NCBI GenBank assembly: GCA_017652345.1
Contig: JAGCBE010000339.1
Location: forward strand, 109,568 to 173,567
Direction of reading: 5' to 3'
DNA length: 64,000 nt
Source: Methanobrevibacter sp.
GTDB taxonomy: Archaea > Methanobacteriota > Methanobacteria > Methanobacteriales > Methanobacteriaceae
Below are positions 6,891 through 17,100 of the stretch, piece after piece. The translations under genes were made by a program, and so were the position numbers. The notes below the pieces were generated by a model that did no database searches, was not told where the DNA came from, and saw nothing but the letters and a program-made list of their open reading frames with translations. Position 1 is the first letter of the stretch. Each line of letters begins with the position of its first letter.

Positions 6891-8660
6891 CTAAGAATTC
6901 TTAACAGTAGTCATTGTATGACCATATTTACCAGTTAATCTACCACGACGATCAACAGCATTGCGTTTACCTGCATTTTTACCTTCTTTAACTTCCCATT
7001 CTTTATAAAGAACTCTATTCATAGTTTTATCTGTCATCATTTGGTTAACAAATTCTTCAGAGAACTGACCTTTATTCTTTTGTAAGTCTGCAATAGCTTC
7101 TTCTTTATGTGAAGCGAGATATGTTCCAAGTTTTTTAGAAGCACCACCTGCACCATATTCAAGGTGAGCAACGCCACCAATCGTTGCTGCATCCATATTA
7201 CTAAGGATTTCTTTGTCTATATTTGTTTCAAGTTTTGATGCAATATTAGTCATAGATGCATTTTCAATTCTATTTGTTGAATTTTCATCAAGACGCCATA
7301 CAGATTTAACACTAATTGCATTACCTTTTGTCTTTAAAATACCAGTTAAATCTTCCATAGTACCAGTATAACTTTCACCAGTTTTTGTATTAATCATAGT
7401 GAATTTTTCATTTTTTAATCCGAGACCTTCAAGATAAACTTGCGTATTACCCATACCAAAGTTACCTTTTTGTTTTCCACCATCATCTGGATTCATATAT
7501 ACTAAATTACTTGCACCTTCAGTACGACCAGCGTTATTAGTTCCAAGAAATTCTGCTTTTGCATATGCTTTAAGATGTTCTATATCTACTGCATTCATAC
7601 CAACAGCACCTGTAGCTTGAAGCTGTTTACCAGCCATTTTTTGCTTAGGAAATTGAAGAACAACATCTTTTGATTTTTGTGTAGCAGATTCTTTTAATAG
7701 ATTATTGTATTCAGTATTTAATTTTTCTAATGCATTTATATTTTCATTAAGATTAGAAAGTAAATCTTCAGTTGCATATTGCGGGTCAACATAATCCTTG
7801 ACCATCTGAGTTATAGTTTTTAATTCTGCGTTATTTAAACCATCATCAAGATTAATGTTACGCATTTTTAATTCTGCATCAAACATTTTTACTTGAGATT
7901 CTTTTGTTGGATCATAACCCATTGCAATCATAGCCTGTTGAGCAACACCAGCAGAAGTCTTGATTTGTTCAGCTTTCAATACGTCCATTATCTTACGGTC
8001 ACGCATCTTCTTATCGAAATCACCCTTGCTCATCTTCTGTTTATCTTCTTCATCAGCAACTGCCTGAGCTTCATTAGTGATTCTTTCATTTTCTGGAAGT
8101 TTTTCACGAATAATGACTCTATAACCGTCTTTTATTTCTTCAAGAACAGTAGGTTCTTCAACAACATAAACTACTTTAAATGTTGCAGAAATTTCTATAG
8201 GACTTCCATGACCATTATTATTGAATGATGGAGTTCCATATTCTTTTAAACGACAAATATAAGTCTTTTTATCTGAAATAGTTAACATTGTCTCATCAAA
8301 TTGAGTAATACGAATATTTAATAAACCACCGTTTACACCTTTAAATAGTTCGTTACCCATTAATCCAGAAAGTGTTTTAAAAACACGCATATCGTCTGTT
8401 TCTTCAAAGGTAATTTCCATTGTTGTATCACCAAATTTTAAAATTGGAACAACAAATACAGTATTACCGAAGTTTAATTTATTTTCAGTATCTAATTTAA
8501 ATACTGGTTGACTAATACGTTTTATGGTAAATTCTAATGGTCTGAATATCTTATCATTATTATCATAAGCATTTTGATAATTAGGCCAAATTTCCGCTTT
8601 AAATCTATACGGAATATGAGGTCTCAAAGCCATTGCATTAAATAGATTAATTAAGCCCAT
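6891..8660 (-). CDS. Tail-tube-like domain protein with long C-terminal extension
   Basis: A 589-residue protein. Residues 1-170 look like the tail-tube fold shared by gp19-type proteins: 'LEFTIKRISQPVFKLDTENK', then a GN turn ('KLNFGNTVFVVPILKF'), an 'ITFEE' strand and 'GSPIEISATFKVVYVVEEP'. A charged helical region follows (about 180-330). The C-terminal 230 residues, with 'GGVAHLEYGAGGASKKLGTY', resemble no family I can name with confidence; a peptidoglycan-acting domain is possible but unproven. It starts 3 bases after the neck gene and is co-transcribed with it. The opening 'MGLINLF' resembles 'MGLCNVY' of the other tube-like protein (46018-47589). Likely a baseplate or tail-tip protein. 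Confidence 0.8.
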   Translation of the reverse strand: MGLINLFNAMALRPHIPYRFKAEIWPNYQNAYDNNDKIFRPLEFTIKRISQPVFKLDTENKLNFGNTVFVVPILKFGDTTMEITFEETDDMRVFKTLSGLMGNELFKGVNGGLLNIRITQFDETMLTISDKKTYICRLKEYGTPSFNNNGHGSPIEISATFKVVYVVEEPTVLEEIKDGYRVIIREKLPENERITNEAQAVADEEDKQKMSKGDFDKKMRDRKIMDVLKAEQIKTSAGVAQQAMIAMGYDPTKESQVKMFDAELKMRNINLDDGLNNAELKTITQMVKDYVDPQYATEDLLSNLNENINALEKLNTEYNNLLKESATQKSKDVVLQFPKQKMAGKQLQATGAVGMNAVDIEHLKAYAKAEFLGTNNAGRTEGASNLVYMNPDDGGKQKGNFGMGNTQVYLEGLGLKNEKFTMINTKTGESYTGTMEDLTGILKTKGNAISVKSVWRLDENSTNRIENASMTNIASKLETNIDKEILSNMDAATIGGVAHLEYGAGGASKKLGTYLASHKEEAIADLQKNKGQFSEEFVNQMMTDKTMNRVLYKEWEVKEGKNAGKRNAVDRRGRLTGKYGHTMTTVKNS

Positions 8661-8663
8661 AGA

Positions 8664-9521
8664 TTACCAACCTTCAAAAGGATCATAATATTGTGGATTA
8701 TCTTCTTTTATTTCCTCAGACTTATATTGAACATTAGTAGGAACATTGTCTTTAGGTTCATTATTAATGTCTGTATCAGTTTTTGCATCTGTATTTGTTG
8801 ATAACATATCAGATTCAGCTGCAACTTCACTTGTCTTGTCGGTTGTAGAAGTAGAAGTATCAAGTTTAAATGTTTCTGCAAGTTCTGCATACTTTCTAAA
8901 TTCATCCATTGGGTCACTATTAACATTGAGTTCATCAACGTTTTCGTGATTGTTGTGCCAGACACGTAATTTAAATGTATAAGTAATCGGCGTAGACAAG
9001 AATGTTGTCTGTTCAGCAAATTCCTTTACATTAACGACTTCATAATAAGTGTCAGAATATTCAATATAAACAATATCACCAATCTTTGGAACTTCTGCTT
9101 CGTAAATATCCTTCATATCTGGATATGAAAGCTGAGATGCTTCATAGAAATGTTGAACGGTGCATTGGCATGTTATAATTTCCGGATATATCATACCCTG
9201 AAGTTCGTATTGTCTTTGCATTGTAGGAATAGAATCTGTATACATTTTTAATAAGAATCTACGTTCTACATTTGCCAATGGGTCTTCACCATATAATCTG
9301 TCTTTTTTAGTATCAATGTTTTTTAAATAATATTGAACTTCAAATCCAAACATATTATATGCTTCAGAAGAAAGTTCAGAAAGTAATGCCGCTTCTGCTT
9401 TATAACAGTCATTTTCCATACTGTCAAAATATCTAGGAGCTGTCCAGTCCTTACCTTGGACAGAACAGTTGCCAGTTTTAAATAACTTAGAAAATTCAGA
9501 AGCGTATGTTTGAACTGCCAT
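8664..9521 (-). CDS. Neck protein, T4 gp14-like
   Basis: A 285-residue protein resembling gp14 neck proteins of T4-like phages (T4 gp14 is 256 residues). The core carries the family pattern: helix 'LLSELSSEAYNMFGFEVQYY', then 'IDTKKDRLYGEDPLANVERR', then beta segments, with 'PKIGDIVYIEYSDTYYEVVN' and 'FKLRVWHNNHENVDELNVNS'. The C-terminal 90 residues are Ser/Thr/Asp-rich and probably disordered. Neck proteins close the head after packaging and join it to the tail. A late octamer sits 4 bases before the ATG with no Shine-Dalgarno site, so the mRNA may be leaderless. Confidence 0.75.
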   Translation of the reverse strand: MAVQTYASEFSKLFKTGNCSVQGKDWTAPRYFDSMENDCYKAEAALLSELSSEAYNMFGFEVQYYLKNIDTKKDRLYGEDPLANVERRFLLKMYTDSIPTMQRQYELQGMIYPEIITCQCTVQHFYEASQLSYPDMKDIYEAEVPKIGDIVYIEYSDTYYEVVNVKEFAEQTTFLSTPITYTFKLRVWHNNHENVDELNVNSDPMDEFRKYAELAETFKLDTSTSTTDKTSEVAAESDMLSTNTDAKTDTDINNEPKDNVPTNVQYKSEEIKEDNPQYYDPFEGW

Positions 9522-9525
9522 ACAT

Positions 9526-9533
9526 TATTTATA
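9526..9533 (-). promoter_or_regulatory. Late promoter -10, TATAAATA
   Basis: Exact octamer, 4 bases from the start codon of the neck gene; it probably drives a leaderless transcript. Confidence 0.7.
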
Positions 9534-9555
9534 AGGCGATATATAAAATACAGAA

Positions 9556-9580
9556 AAGGTTACTCAATTTGAGTAACCTT
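9556..9580 (-). terminator. Rho-independent terminator
   Basis: Stem AAGGTTACTC/GAGTAACCTT directly after the end of the nucleotidase gene. Confidence 0.75.
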
Positions 9581-9586
9581 AAAATA

Positions 9587-10063
9587 TTAATTTTTACCAA
9601 GTAATGCAATTAAATCGTCTTTCGTTTGTCGAGGAGTCTCATATTTAACGAATTGACCGCCTCCACTAGCAAATGCTTCACAATTTTTCCTATAATCATC
9701 AATTAATACAGAATTTTGGTCTGCATAATATGCTTTTTCATTGCCGGTATTTGTAATAATGATATGATGTCTATCGATTTTTGTATTATTCTTTAACCAA
9801 TTTAGTTTACCAATCTTACCATCAGTAAAATGAACTGCTGTTAAAATAAACAAGTCTATATTTTCTTGTTCACAAAGCTTTAAAATCCATTGATATAGTT
9901 CTTTACCTTCAGGAAGCCACTCCATTTCTTCCCAAAATTCAGGTCCTGCTTGGTGAATCACTTCCCACTTGACCTTGTTACCGCTAATACATTCAAACTT
10001 TTCGCATTGTCCACGAAAATTAACGATAACACCGTCCATATCAAGAAAAATCTTATCAATCAT
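9587..10063 (-). CDS. HAD-family 5'(3')-nucleotidase-like hydrolase
   Basis: A 158-residue haloacid dehalogenase (HAD) protein of the phage 5'(3')-deoxyribonucleotidase type, expected to remove phosphate from deoxynucleoside monophosphates. Motif I is 'IFLDMDGVIVNF' with nucleophile Asp8 and Asp10; motif II is the Thr in 'LFILTAVHF'; a Lys lies in the following helix ('GKIGKLNWLKN'); motif IV is 'LIDDYRKNCEAF'. Length fits the family. It has a late octamer overlapping the stop of the resolvase gene, so it is made late, perhaps for nucleotide balance or as a phosphatase of another substrate. Confidence 0.85.
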   Translation of the reverse strand: MIDKIFLDMDGVIVNFRGQCEKFECISGNKVKWEVIHQAGPEFWEEMEWLPEGKELYQWILKLCEQENIDLFILTAVHFTDGKIGKLNWLKNNTKIDRHHIIITNTGNEKAYYADQNSVLIDDYRKNCEAFASGGGQFVKYETPRQTKDDLIALLGKN

Positions 10064-10077
10064 ATCTTTATCCTATA

Positions 10078-10767
10078 TTATTTATAGATAAAATCAGAAG
10101 CTATTAATCCAAGCGGATGTTCATCAGTCTTGGTTATAAAAACCTCCTGTATATATTTTGGTTGGTTATTTAGATTTTCAATACCAAATTTAAGCTTTAA
10201 CTCTAATCTTAAAGATTCACATAAAGAAAATGCGTCAATGATATCAGAAGTTGGCGCTGCACCTTTCTTACCATCTTTAACTGGTGGTAAATCAGAAACA
10301 TCTAATAAGATATTACCGTAACTCTTCTTTTTATTCATTTCAAGAAGAGTATCTCTCATTCTAATTTTATCGGCATTACCATAATTAGAGAAAATCTTTT
10401 TATTCTGATTAGGCGGATAAAATCTGAGTTTTTTACCATATCTAAACAGCATTTGTTTAATATATCCTTCAAATTCTGCCAAATCAAAGACTTTACCACT
10501 TTTACCACGTGACAATGCAAATGCTTCAACTGCAATATAATCACAGTCTTTACACCAGTCAAGAATTCTATCTTCTAAGAAACTATAACGTTGATAAACA
10601 TTGTTATAATCTTTATAGCTATAGAATTCTATACCAGGTAATATAGCATTTTTCTTTACAGTTGTAAATCCATGTCTTTCTAATTTAGTAATATTGAATT
10701 TTTCATCAACTTCTTCAATGACAACACCTGAACTAGTTATGGAAAGATCAAGACCTGCAATTTTCAT
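10078..10767 (-). CDS. RuvC-like Holliday junction resolvase
   Basis: A 229-residue protein with the RNase H-like fold of RuvC resolvases. It opens 'MKIAGLDLSITSSGVVIEE' (first catalytic Asp7). Next come 'DYIAVEAFALSRGKSGKVFD' (catalytic Glu), a variable middle, and 'APTSDIIDAFSLCESLRLEL' with the last acidic pair (Asp-x-x-Asp). The enzyme should cut four-way or branched DNA; in T4 that job is done late by the unrelated gp49 so that replicated DNA can be packaged. Its promoter is one arm of a bidirectional late promoter shared with the fibre genes, and it has a Shine-Dalgarno AAAGGTGA. Confidence 0.85.
   Translation of the reverse strand: MKIAGLDLSITSSGVVIEEVDEKFNITKLERHGFTTVKKNAILPGIEFYSYKDYNNVYQRYSFLEDRILDWCKDCDYIAVEAFALSRGKSGKVFDLAEFEGYIKQMLFRYGKKLRFYPPNQNKKIFSNYGNADKIRMRDTLLEMNKKKSYGNILLDVSDLPPVKDGKKGAAPTSDIIDAFSLCESLRLELKLKFGIENLNNQPKYIQEVFITKTDEHPLGLIASDFIYK
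10079..10086 (-). promoter_or_regulatory. Late promoter -10, TATAAATA
   Basis: Exact octamer overlapping the stop codon of the resolvase gene, 15 bases before the start codon of the nucleotidase. Confidence 0.65.
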
Positions 10768-10795
10768 ATTTTCACCTTTTAAATAAACGTTTTTC

Positions 10796-10807
10796 TATTT
10801 ATAAATA
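10796..10807. promoter_or_regulatory. Bidirectional palindromic late promoter
   Basis: The 12-bp palindrome TATTTATAAATA contains one TATAAATA on each strand. It sits between the leftward resolvase gene and the rightward fibre operon; the rightward ATG is 8 bases away. Confidence 0.7.
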
Positions 10808-10815
10808 TTTATGTT

Positions 10816-12144
10816 ATGGCAGTGAAAAATAAAATAGATCTTCAAAATACCCCACTTACATTAGAAACTTATAGAAAAGTTGAGCAAATTACTGTTCCTG
10901 ATGTAGACCCATCAAGTGATAGTAGCAGTAGTAATGAAAGTTCAAGTGAGCAAGAAACACTTGATGAAAAACTTATAAATGAAAAATTCATAACACCTAT
11001 GGAATATTACAATAAAGCTACATCTAATAATGAAATGGCTTATGCAGGTGAAAATGAACAAGGTTATCATAAAATTGGTAAAAATGCTAATACTAATACT
11101 CAAAAAATAGTTTGGTTTTGGGTTGAAGATTTAAAAAACTGGTGTTCTTATACAGTAAGTATGGAATTTTCAGGAATTAATAGTTTTATATTAAATGTTT
11201 GGAATGGTAAAAATGGTTGGATTCCGTTATTTTATGGAAATAGTGTGTGTTTTGTTGATTCTGCTATAGATACTACTGGAATAAGATTTTATCAAAATCC
11301 TATAATTAATGATTTACTTTATGGTGATTATTTAACTGATACAGAAAGACAAGGTAAAAATTATAAAAATATAATTTATCGTAATAGAAGTATTAATACA
11401 AGAATTGCAAAAAATGAAGAAGGTAAAGCAGTAGAAACTCCTGCTCATATAGGAGATAGTCCAGAGTCAATTGGAAATTATTTTGATCAAGCAGGTAGGT
11501 CTGCATTAGAGAATACGATTGCATTTAAATTACAAAAAAATGTAAAATATACAATTAATAATAGTGAAGGATTTCAAACAATTCGTTGGTCAACAAATGC
11601 AGATTCAGTTAATGATAAAGACGATTTTCCATTTGAACAGATGGATAATAGAAATGGTGTCACAACTGGTGTTCCATCATTATGGAGATTGCCAACAGGT
11701 GAACTTTGTTTATGTGTATTTTTACAATGGGTAGGCGTTACTGGTAATGCTTATTATTATGTAAAAGATGATTCTATTGGTTATTTTAGAAAACAATATA
11801 CTGAATCATTAATGGGAGATGGCGAAACTGAATCTAATAGATTAATGGGTGATGATTCATTAGCTGCAGCAAATTGGATTAATACTGTATGTGCACAATT
11901 TTTTGGTGATGGAAATAATAAATCTATTCAGACAGATTGGTTAAGAAGCGATAAAGAAATTTTTGAAAAAAATTCTGCTTCTAATTATTCATATACAGAT
12001 ACGTCAAATATGCTTGATTCAACTAAAACAAATGAACAGCATAATATAAATAAAGAAAATGATTTAAAATGTACTTTTGTAATCAATCGACCATTAGTTA
12101 CAACCGAAGAACCTGAACAGATTGATTATGTAAGAAAATGGTAA
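10816..12144 (+). CDS. Putative fibre-cluster virion protein
   Basis: A 442-residue protein of unknown family, first of three co-directional genes that look like a fibre/adhesin cluster. A Ser/Glu-rich linker lies at about residues 35-55 (runs of Ser). The rest is rich in Asn, Tyr and Trp with many beta-like segments ('NSFILNVWNGKNGWIPLFYG'), typical of receptor-binding or fibre proteins. The start is the second of two nearby ATGs, 8 bases after the late octamer, with no Shine-Dalgarno site. The next gene starts 3 bases after its stop. A host-binding role is inferred from composition and context only. Confidence 0.8.
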   Translation: MAVKNKIDLQNTPLTLETYRKVEQITVPDVDPSSDSSSSNESSSEQETLDEKLINEKFITPMEYYNKATSNNEMAYAGENEQGYHKIGKNANTNTQKIVWFWVEDLKNWCSYTVSMEFSGINSFILNVWNGKNGWIPLFYGNSVCFVDSAIDTTGIRFYQNPIINDLLYGDYLTDTERQGKNYKNIIYRNRSINTRIAKNEEGKAVETPAHIGDSPESIGNYFDQAGRSALENTIAFKLQKNVKYTINNSEGFQTIRWSTNADSVNDKDDFPFEQMDNRNGVTTGVPSLWRLPTGELCLCVFLQWVGVTGNAYYYVKDDSIGYFRKQYTESLMGDGETESNRLMGDDSLAAANWINTVCAQFFGDGNNKSIQTDWLRSDKEIFEKNSASNYSYTDTSNMLDSTKTNEQHNINKENDLKCTFVINRPLVTTEEPEQIDYVRKW

Positions 12145-12147
12145 TAT

Positions 12148-15100
12148 ATGGAATCTTTCGTTTTTAATAGTTTTAAACAGAGACTAATGGAATCAGATGT
12201 TTCTTTATCTGGTACTTGGTATGCATATCCTGTTAATTCTAAATTTATTGATGACTATGGTGATAAATTAAAATATTTAAAAGATACACACGATTTACGT
12301 TTGTTCTGTCCAGATAGTGCAGTAAATTTATCATTTTTTAATGATGGTGTTGGTTCTAATCCGCATTTTTATAGAACTGATATGGGTTCGCAATATTATA
12401 CATATACGTCTATGTATGAGACTGATGTTCCATCTGAACCATATTATGTTACTTTAAATAATATTAAAACATTTAATGAAGAAAATCCAGGTCAGGAACA
12501 TCTCGAATCGTTGTTTTTAAAACAAGACGGTAAATTTTATAGACCAATAAGTGATTCAGATCCGACACCACGAGGATTCTATTTTATTAAAACTTCTGAA
12601 GAATTATTATGGTGTGCCAATAAAGTAAATGGAACTAATTTTGATAATACAATCAATATTGTTTTAGGTGACAATATTGGTACAAATGTAATGGTAAAAG
12701 ATGCCAATGATAATGATGTTCCATTAAGCAAAGAAAATATTGATGAACATTTTAGTAAACTTAAAAAAATTGGTTATGGAATTGGAACGAATCCAGCACA
12801 ACCATTTAATGGTATTTTCTTCGGTAATGGTTTTAAAATTCTTAATATTGATTTAATTTGTAATAATGATATTAATGGATTAATTGGTTATCTTGGTTAT
12901 AATGGTTGGATTTCAACTATTATAATTGATGGTGTTAACATTGTTGAATGTAAAAAACCAATTAATATTGAACATTTGATTTACGAAGGAACAGATGTTT
13001 GCGTTGGTATATTATGTGGTAAAAATAATGGTAAAATAGAAAATGTCGTCATTAATGGTGAAATAATTTTCAAAGACTTTATTCCAAGTATGTATAGTAT
13101 AAAGAATAAATCTGAAAACTTAAATGCACCAAATAATGATAATTATCCATATTATCCTGATTTTTATTGTTATGATTCATTGGGTAATATTGTTCCATAT
13201 ATTGGTTATTTTAATGAAGGCGTTTTTGCTACATATTCTGGTTATAATTTAAAAGATGATGTTTTTTATCTTTATTGGAATACAAGACCATCAGATTCTT
13301 ATACAATAAAAGATATAGTAGATGGAGTAACAAGTCCATGTGAATGGTATTATTGGAATGGTTTAGGACCAGATTCAGAGAATAAAATTCCTGGTTATTT
13401 TATGTATTTTACGGCATTACCGAACAGACGTAATGTTTTATGGTATGATGCTAATATTATTACAAAAACAAATGATGATTTAAATTCTTTGAAATCACCA
13501 GCTATTTCAGATATTGGTTTATTTGGTTTTAATTATAAAGACCCATTGAATCCGCAATCAATGAAAGGCATTGCTAATGCTAATTATTTTAATAAATCTA
13601 TTAAATTAAATCAACAGAATAGAGCAGCATATTATGTTTCTCCGTTATTAGGTTTAAATAACAATATAATTAACAGTGTAAGAGTTAATGCAAAACTTTA
13701 TACATCTGGTACTTTTGTTGGATTTATGGGAGGTATTGCTGGTAAGCAATGTTATGGTAATTTAACAGATATTATTAGTAATGTTTCTGCATTAGATATT
13801 TGTAATGAAACAGCTTCAGAACTTTTTTATAAGCGTAATATTTTAGAAAATGAAAATTATTCTTTTGCAAAAAAGAGTATTAAAAATATTTCTAGTTTAT
13901 TTGGTTCTTGTGTAGTTGGTAATATTCATTCATTGTTCCTTGATAGTGTAAATTCTTATTTAACAAATTATAATAATGTAGTATTCCCGAAAAATTTAAA
14001 TGAACCGGAATATGACGATTATTATTTCTTAAATAGATATGGTGCATTAGCTGCAATAGTTGAATATAATTCAACTAATATTAGTGATATTTGGCGTGAT
14101 AATGAACAATTAAATAATATTGTAAATAAATCAATTTTTATTACAAATTCTACATTTGGATATAAAGAAGAAAAATGTTCTGATAGTAATACATATGATT
14201 TATTAATGCCATATGAGCTTATTGATAATGATACATATGTAAATCCTACAGCTAAAGGTAAATATATGTTTGGTATTGCATCACCATTGATTGCAGAAAT
14301 CAAACCAACATATTTATCTGTTCCGTCTATTATTTCAACAGTTTATGAAAATGGTGGTCATAAAATAACACAATCGGAAGATGAAAAAACTGATTTTAAC
14401 ACTATTGGTCTTTTCGGTGTAGATCAGAATTTTGCATGTAATTATATAGATGGTAATTTCTGGTCAATTAATATGGAAACAGATTTACCTGGTGTTGCAA
14501 ATTCAGGTTTACAAATAGAAAATATATATTGTGGTATTGCAGGCGGTGTTATTGACCGTTTGAATGTAACTGCAGGTGAAAACTTTGACCTTAATATTCA
14601 AAATATTGCTTCTAAGTTAATATCTTGGAATGGTTGTAAAGTTGTTAAAAATTATGATAAAGATTTGAATTCATTATCATCTATTACTGTTCCAGCTGCA
14701 GCAGCAATAGAACCAGCAACATTTGTGACATCTGATGATATTGATATGAATACTGGTAAAATATCTGCTGATAATGTAATTCCATCGGCATGTGGTGATC
14801 TTGAGAATATTCCAGATGGTGCAATCGCAGCAACTGATTTTAGAGGTGTATGTGATTATGCTGCAAATAAAGTTGTAAATACATATCCATATTTTGGTTC
14901 AGATATAGAACTTGATTTAGTATCTGCTGCATTTGGTGATACTATAATAAAACCAGATTTAACTAGATTAAGCGGTGCAGTTATTTCTTTCTCTGCAAAA
15001 AATCAATTATGTTTGAATTATGATGAATATGGCTTTGCAAGACAATTATTTGCTGATAAAACAAATAAAGGAAGTAAAAAATATAGATATTTAGATAATA

Positions 15101-17100
15101 ATGTTACTGATGTAGTATTTAATATAGATGCTGATGCATTTAACTATCAGCCATTTACTGATGTACCATTAACATCTAGAGATTTAATTAAAAAGTTTTA
15201 TGGTGATATATATATTAATACACCAAATGGTCGAATAGATAGATATGGAAAAGGCGATACATATTATGATGATACTGTAATATGGGATTTAGATTCATTC
15301 TTCAATGGAACATATGATGCTGAAGCATCAAGAAAATATTTTGGATTTCCAGTATTAAGTGGTTTTGTATTTGTAAATGATAGTGCTGGTGAAGATGAAG
15401 AAAAACGATGGTCTGTTTTTGTTATACCATTTAATGTATCTGCTTTTGATAGAAAGAAAGAAGATTTTATAAATCCTCCATATAGTTTTTTTGAAGGCAT
15501 TTATATGCAATGCTGGAAACATAGAGAAGATCCAGATATACATAGACATTATGAATGTATGTTAGGTGAAAAAGAAGATCCTAATGATAATAATAAAAAA
15601 CATTATCCATATAAAAAGCGTAATTATTTAATTCCTGATATAAATTCTATTAAAGTTAATACAAAAAAACAATATTTCTTAGGTTATGATGAATCTTTTA
15701 ATGCAATTTATACTGAACCTAATGAATTACCGCCATTAACAACTGCATATTTAAGTGCATATAGATGGACATATGATAATGATAATAATCCAATATTTGT
15801 TAAAAATGAACATTATGAGTATTATCAAAATATACCAACAACAACAGAACCATCAGCAGCATATTCTGGATATTTTCCAATTAGACCAGCACAAGATGGA
15901 AGTAATAGTATATTCTATCCAGAAAATGTTATTTCAGCAGATGTTCTAGTAACACCAGAAGAATATCATTTTGTTAATGGCGGAGGTGGAGGACAAGTTC
16001 CAGAATCTGCAATGTATGTTACTAAATATTATCAATGCTATGGCGTTCCTGAGATTAAAAATGAATCTGTACTTGAAAGAAATAAAATAAGAACAGACAT
16101 TGATTTGTCTAGTTGTTTAGTTATGACTGCAGTTCCATTAAGCGGTATTCCGTCTGCATTCTGGAACTGGGAAACAGATTTTGAAGCAAGTTTAAAATAT
16201 GATACAGATAATAACGAATATGTTGAATCATATGCAATAGCAAATGGAGGAGCTGATGCACCAGATTATTATTATCATTCAAATAGAAAATTTAGTGAAA
16301 TTGCAAAACCTTATGATTATGAATATTCTGGTATAAATTATTGTGGAGGACGTTTTGATGCACCACCAGTATGGAAATATGCGGATGTCTCTACTGCAAT
16401 ACCTGCAGAACCATGGACTGCAACAGATACATCTGGTAAGTTCCATACAAATTTATTACCAAGTAATAATGTAAATGGTTTAATTCCTACTACTGAAGAT
16501 AGAAGTATATTTGACCCTTCTACTTTTAGCAGTGTATTATTTAATAATTTAGATATAACGGCAAAAGAAAAGATAGAAAATAATATAGAACTTGCAAGTC
16601 AGGATGCAGCACATGGAACGAATTACTTTAAATATACTTATACAAAAAGACAAGGCGAAAAAATAGAAAAAATTGAATTACCTGTTAAGTTTGATTATAA
16701 GAATGGAAAACGTGGATTCTGGTATAATGCTGGTGTTGTTACAAGTGGTGATTATGAATATAATGATAAGGTAAATTATTATGGTAATATTCTAGCTATT
16801 GGTAAGACATTAAGTCAGCATTCTATTTTGAATAAGTGTTTAACAACTACTGAGATGGCTTGGACAGTATCTGGTTTTTCTGCTGATGATTTTGAAGGTT
16901 TGTATATTACAGATTCTGCACACAAACCAGTAATGTATATTGATGTTGGTTTAGGAGAATGCAGCGATGGAACATCTTGGTCATTTAGTAGTTATCCGTC
17001 TGTAAATTCTGCGGATTATATTACTGAACCAGATCCTGAAGCAGCATATATAAATGCAATGAATACTAATTGTTCTGGTTTATTATTGGAGATTGAATAA
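12148..17100 (+). CDS. Giant adhesin-like fibre protein with GLUG-type repeats
   Basis: A 1650-residue protein, the largest in the window. Around residues 210-310 it has a beta-helix or GLUG-like pattern: 'FNGIFFGNGFKILNIDLICN', then 'GLIGYLGYNGWISTIIIDGV', then 'CVGILCGKNNGKIENVVING'. Related strands recur later ('GTFVGFMGGIAGKQCYGNLT'; 'LPGVANSGLQIENIYCGIAG'). Such repeats occur in large surface adhesins. It opens 'MESFVFNSFKQRLMES', similar to the N-terminus of the next gene ('MAKQQVFNSFLKLLMS'), which may be a shared attachment segment. It overlaps the next start by one base (TAATGG). Probably a tail fibre or spike that contacts the host or mucus glycans; no catalytic motif seen. Confidence 0.85.
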   Translation: MESFVFNSFKQRLMESDVSLSGTWYAYPVNSKFIDDYGDKLKYLKDTHDLRLFCPDSAVNLSFFNDGVGSNPHFYRTDMGSQYYTYTSMYETDVPSEPYYVTLNNIKTFNEENPGQEHLESLFLKQDGKFYRPISDSDPTPRGFYFIKTSEELLWCANKVNGTNFDNTINIVLGDNIGTNVMVKDANDNDVPLSKENIDEHFSKLKKIGYGIGTNPAQPFNGIFFGNGFKILNIDLICNNDINGLIGYLGYNGWISTIIIDGVNIVECKKPINIEHLIYEGTDVCVGILCGKNNGKIENVVINGEIIFKDFIPSMYSIKNKSENLNAPNNDNYPYYPDFYCYDSLGNIVPYIGYFNEGVFATYSGYNLKDDVFYLYWNTRPSDSYTIKDIVDGVTSPCEWYYWNGLGPDSENKIPGYFMYFTALPNRRNVLWYDANIITKTNDDLNSLKSPAISDIGLFGFNYKDPLNPQSMKGIANANYFNKSIKLNQQNRAAYYVSPLLGLNNNIINSVRVNAKLYTSGTFVGFMGGIAGKQCYGNLTDIISNVSALDICNETASELFYKRNILENENYSFAKKSIKNISSLFGSCVVGNIHSLFLDSVNSYLTNYNNVVFPKNLNEPEYDDYYFLNRYGALAAIVEYNSTNISDIWRDNEQLNNIVNKSIFITNSTFGYKEEKCSDSNTYDLLMPYELIDNDTYVNPTAKGKYMFGIASPLIAEIKPTYLSVPSIISTVYENGGHKITQSEDEKTDFNTIGLFGVDQNFACNYIDGNFWSINMETDLPGVANSGLQIENIYCGIAGGVIDRLNVTAGENFDLNIQNIASKLISWNGCKVVKNYDKDLNSLSSITVPAAAAIEPATFVTSDDIDMNTGKISADNVIPSACGDLENIPDGAIAATDFRGVCDYAANKVVNTYPYFGSDIELDLVSAAFGDTIIKPDLTRLSGAVISFSAKNQLCLNYDEYGFARQLFADKTNKGSKKYRYLDNNVTDVVFNIDADAFNYQPFTDVPLTSRDLIKKFYGDIYINTPNGRIDRYGKGDTYYDDTVIWDLDSFFNGTYDAEASRKYFGFPVLSGFVFVNDSAGEDEEKRWSVFVIPFNVSAFDRKKEDFINPPYSFFEGIYMQCWKHREDPDIHRHYECMLGEKEDPNDNNKKHYPYKKRNYLIPDINSIKVNTKKQYFLGYDESFNAIYTEPNELPPLTTAYLSAYRWTYDNDNNPIFVKNEHYEYYQNIPTTTEPSAAYSGYFPIRPAQDGSNSIFYPENVISADVLVTPEEYHFVNGGGGGQVPESAMYVTKYYQCYGVPEIKNESVLERNKIRTDIDLSSCLVMTAVPLSGIPSAFWNWETDFEASLKYDTDNNEYVESYAIANGGADAPDYYYHSNRKFSEIAKPYDYEYSGINYCGGRFDAPPVWKYADVSTAIPAEPWTATDTSGKFHTNLLPSNNVNGLIPTTEDRSIFDPSTFSSVLFNNLDITAKEKIENNIELASQDAAHGTNYFKYTYTKRQGEKIEKIELPVKFDYKNGKRGFWYNAGVVTSGDYEYNDKVNYYGNILAIGKTLSQHSILNKCLTTTEMAWTVSGFSADDFEGLYITDSAHKPVMYIDVGLGECSDGTSWSFSSYPSVNSADYITEPDPEAAYINAMNTNCSGLLLEIE

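Noticed and set aside
9587..10063. Polynucleotide kinase 3'-phosphatase
   Set aside because: Single HAD domain only, with short nucleotidase-type motifs and no kinase P-loop.
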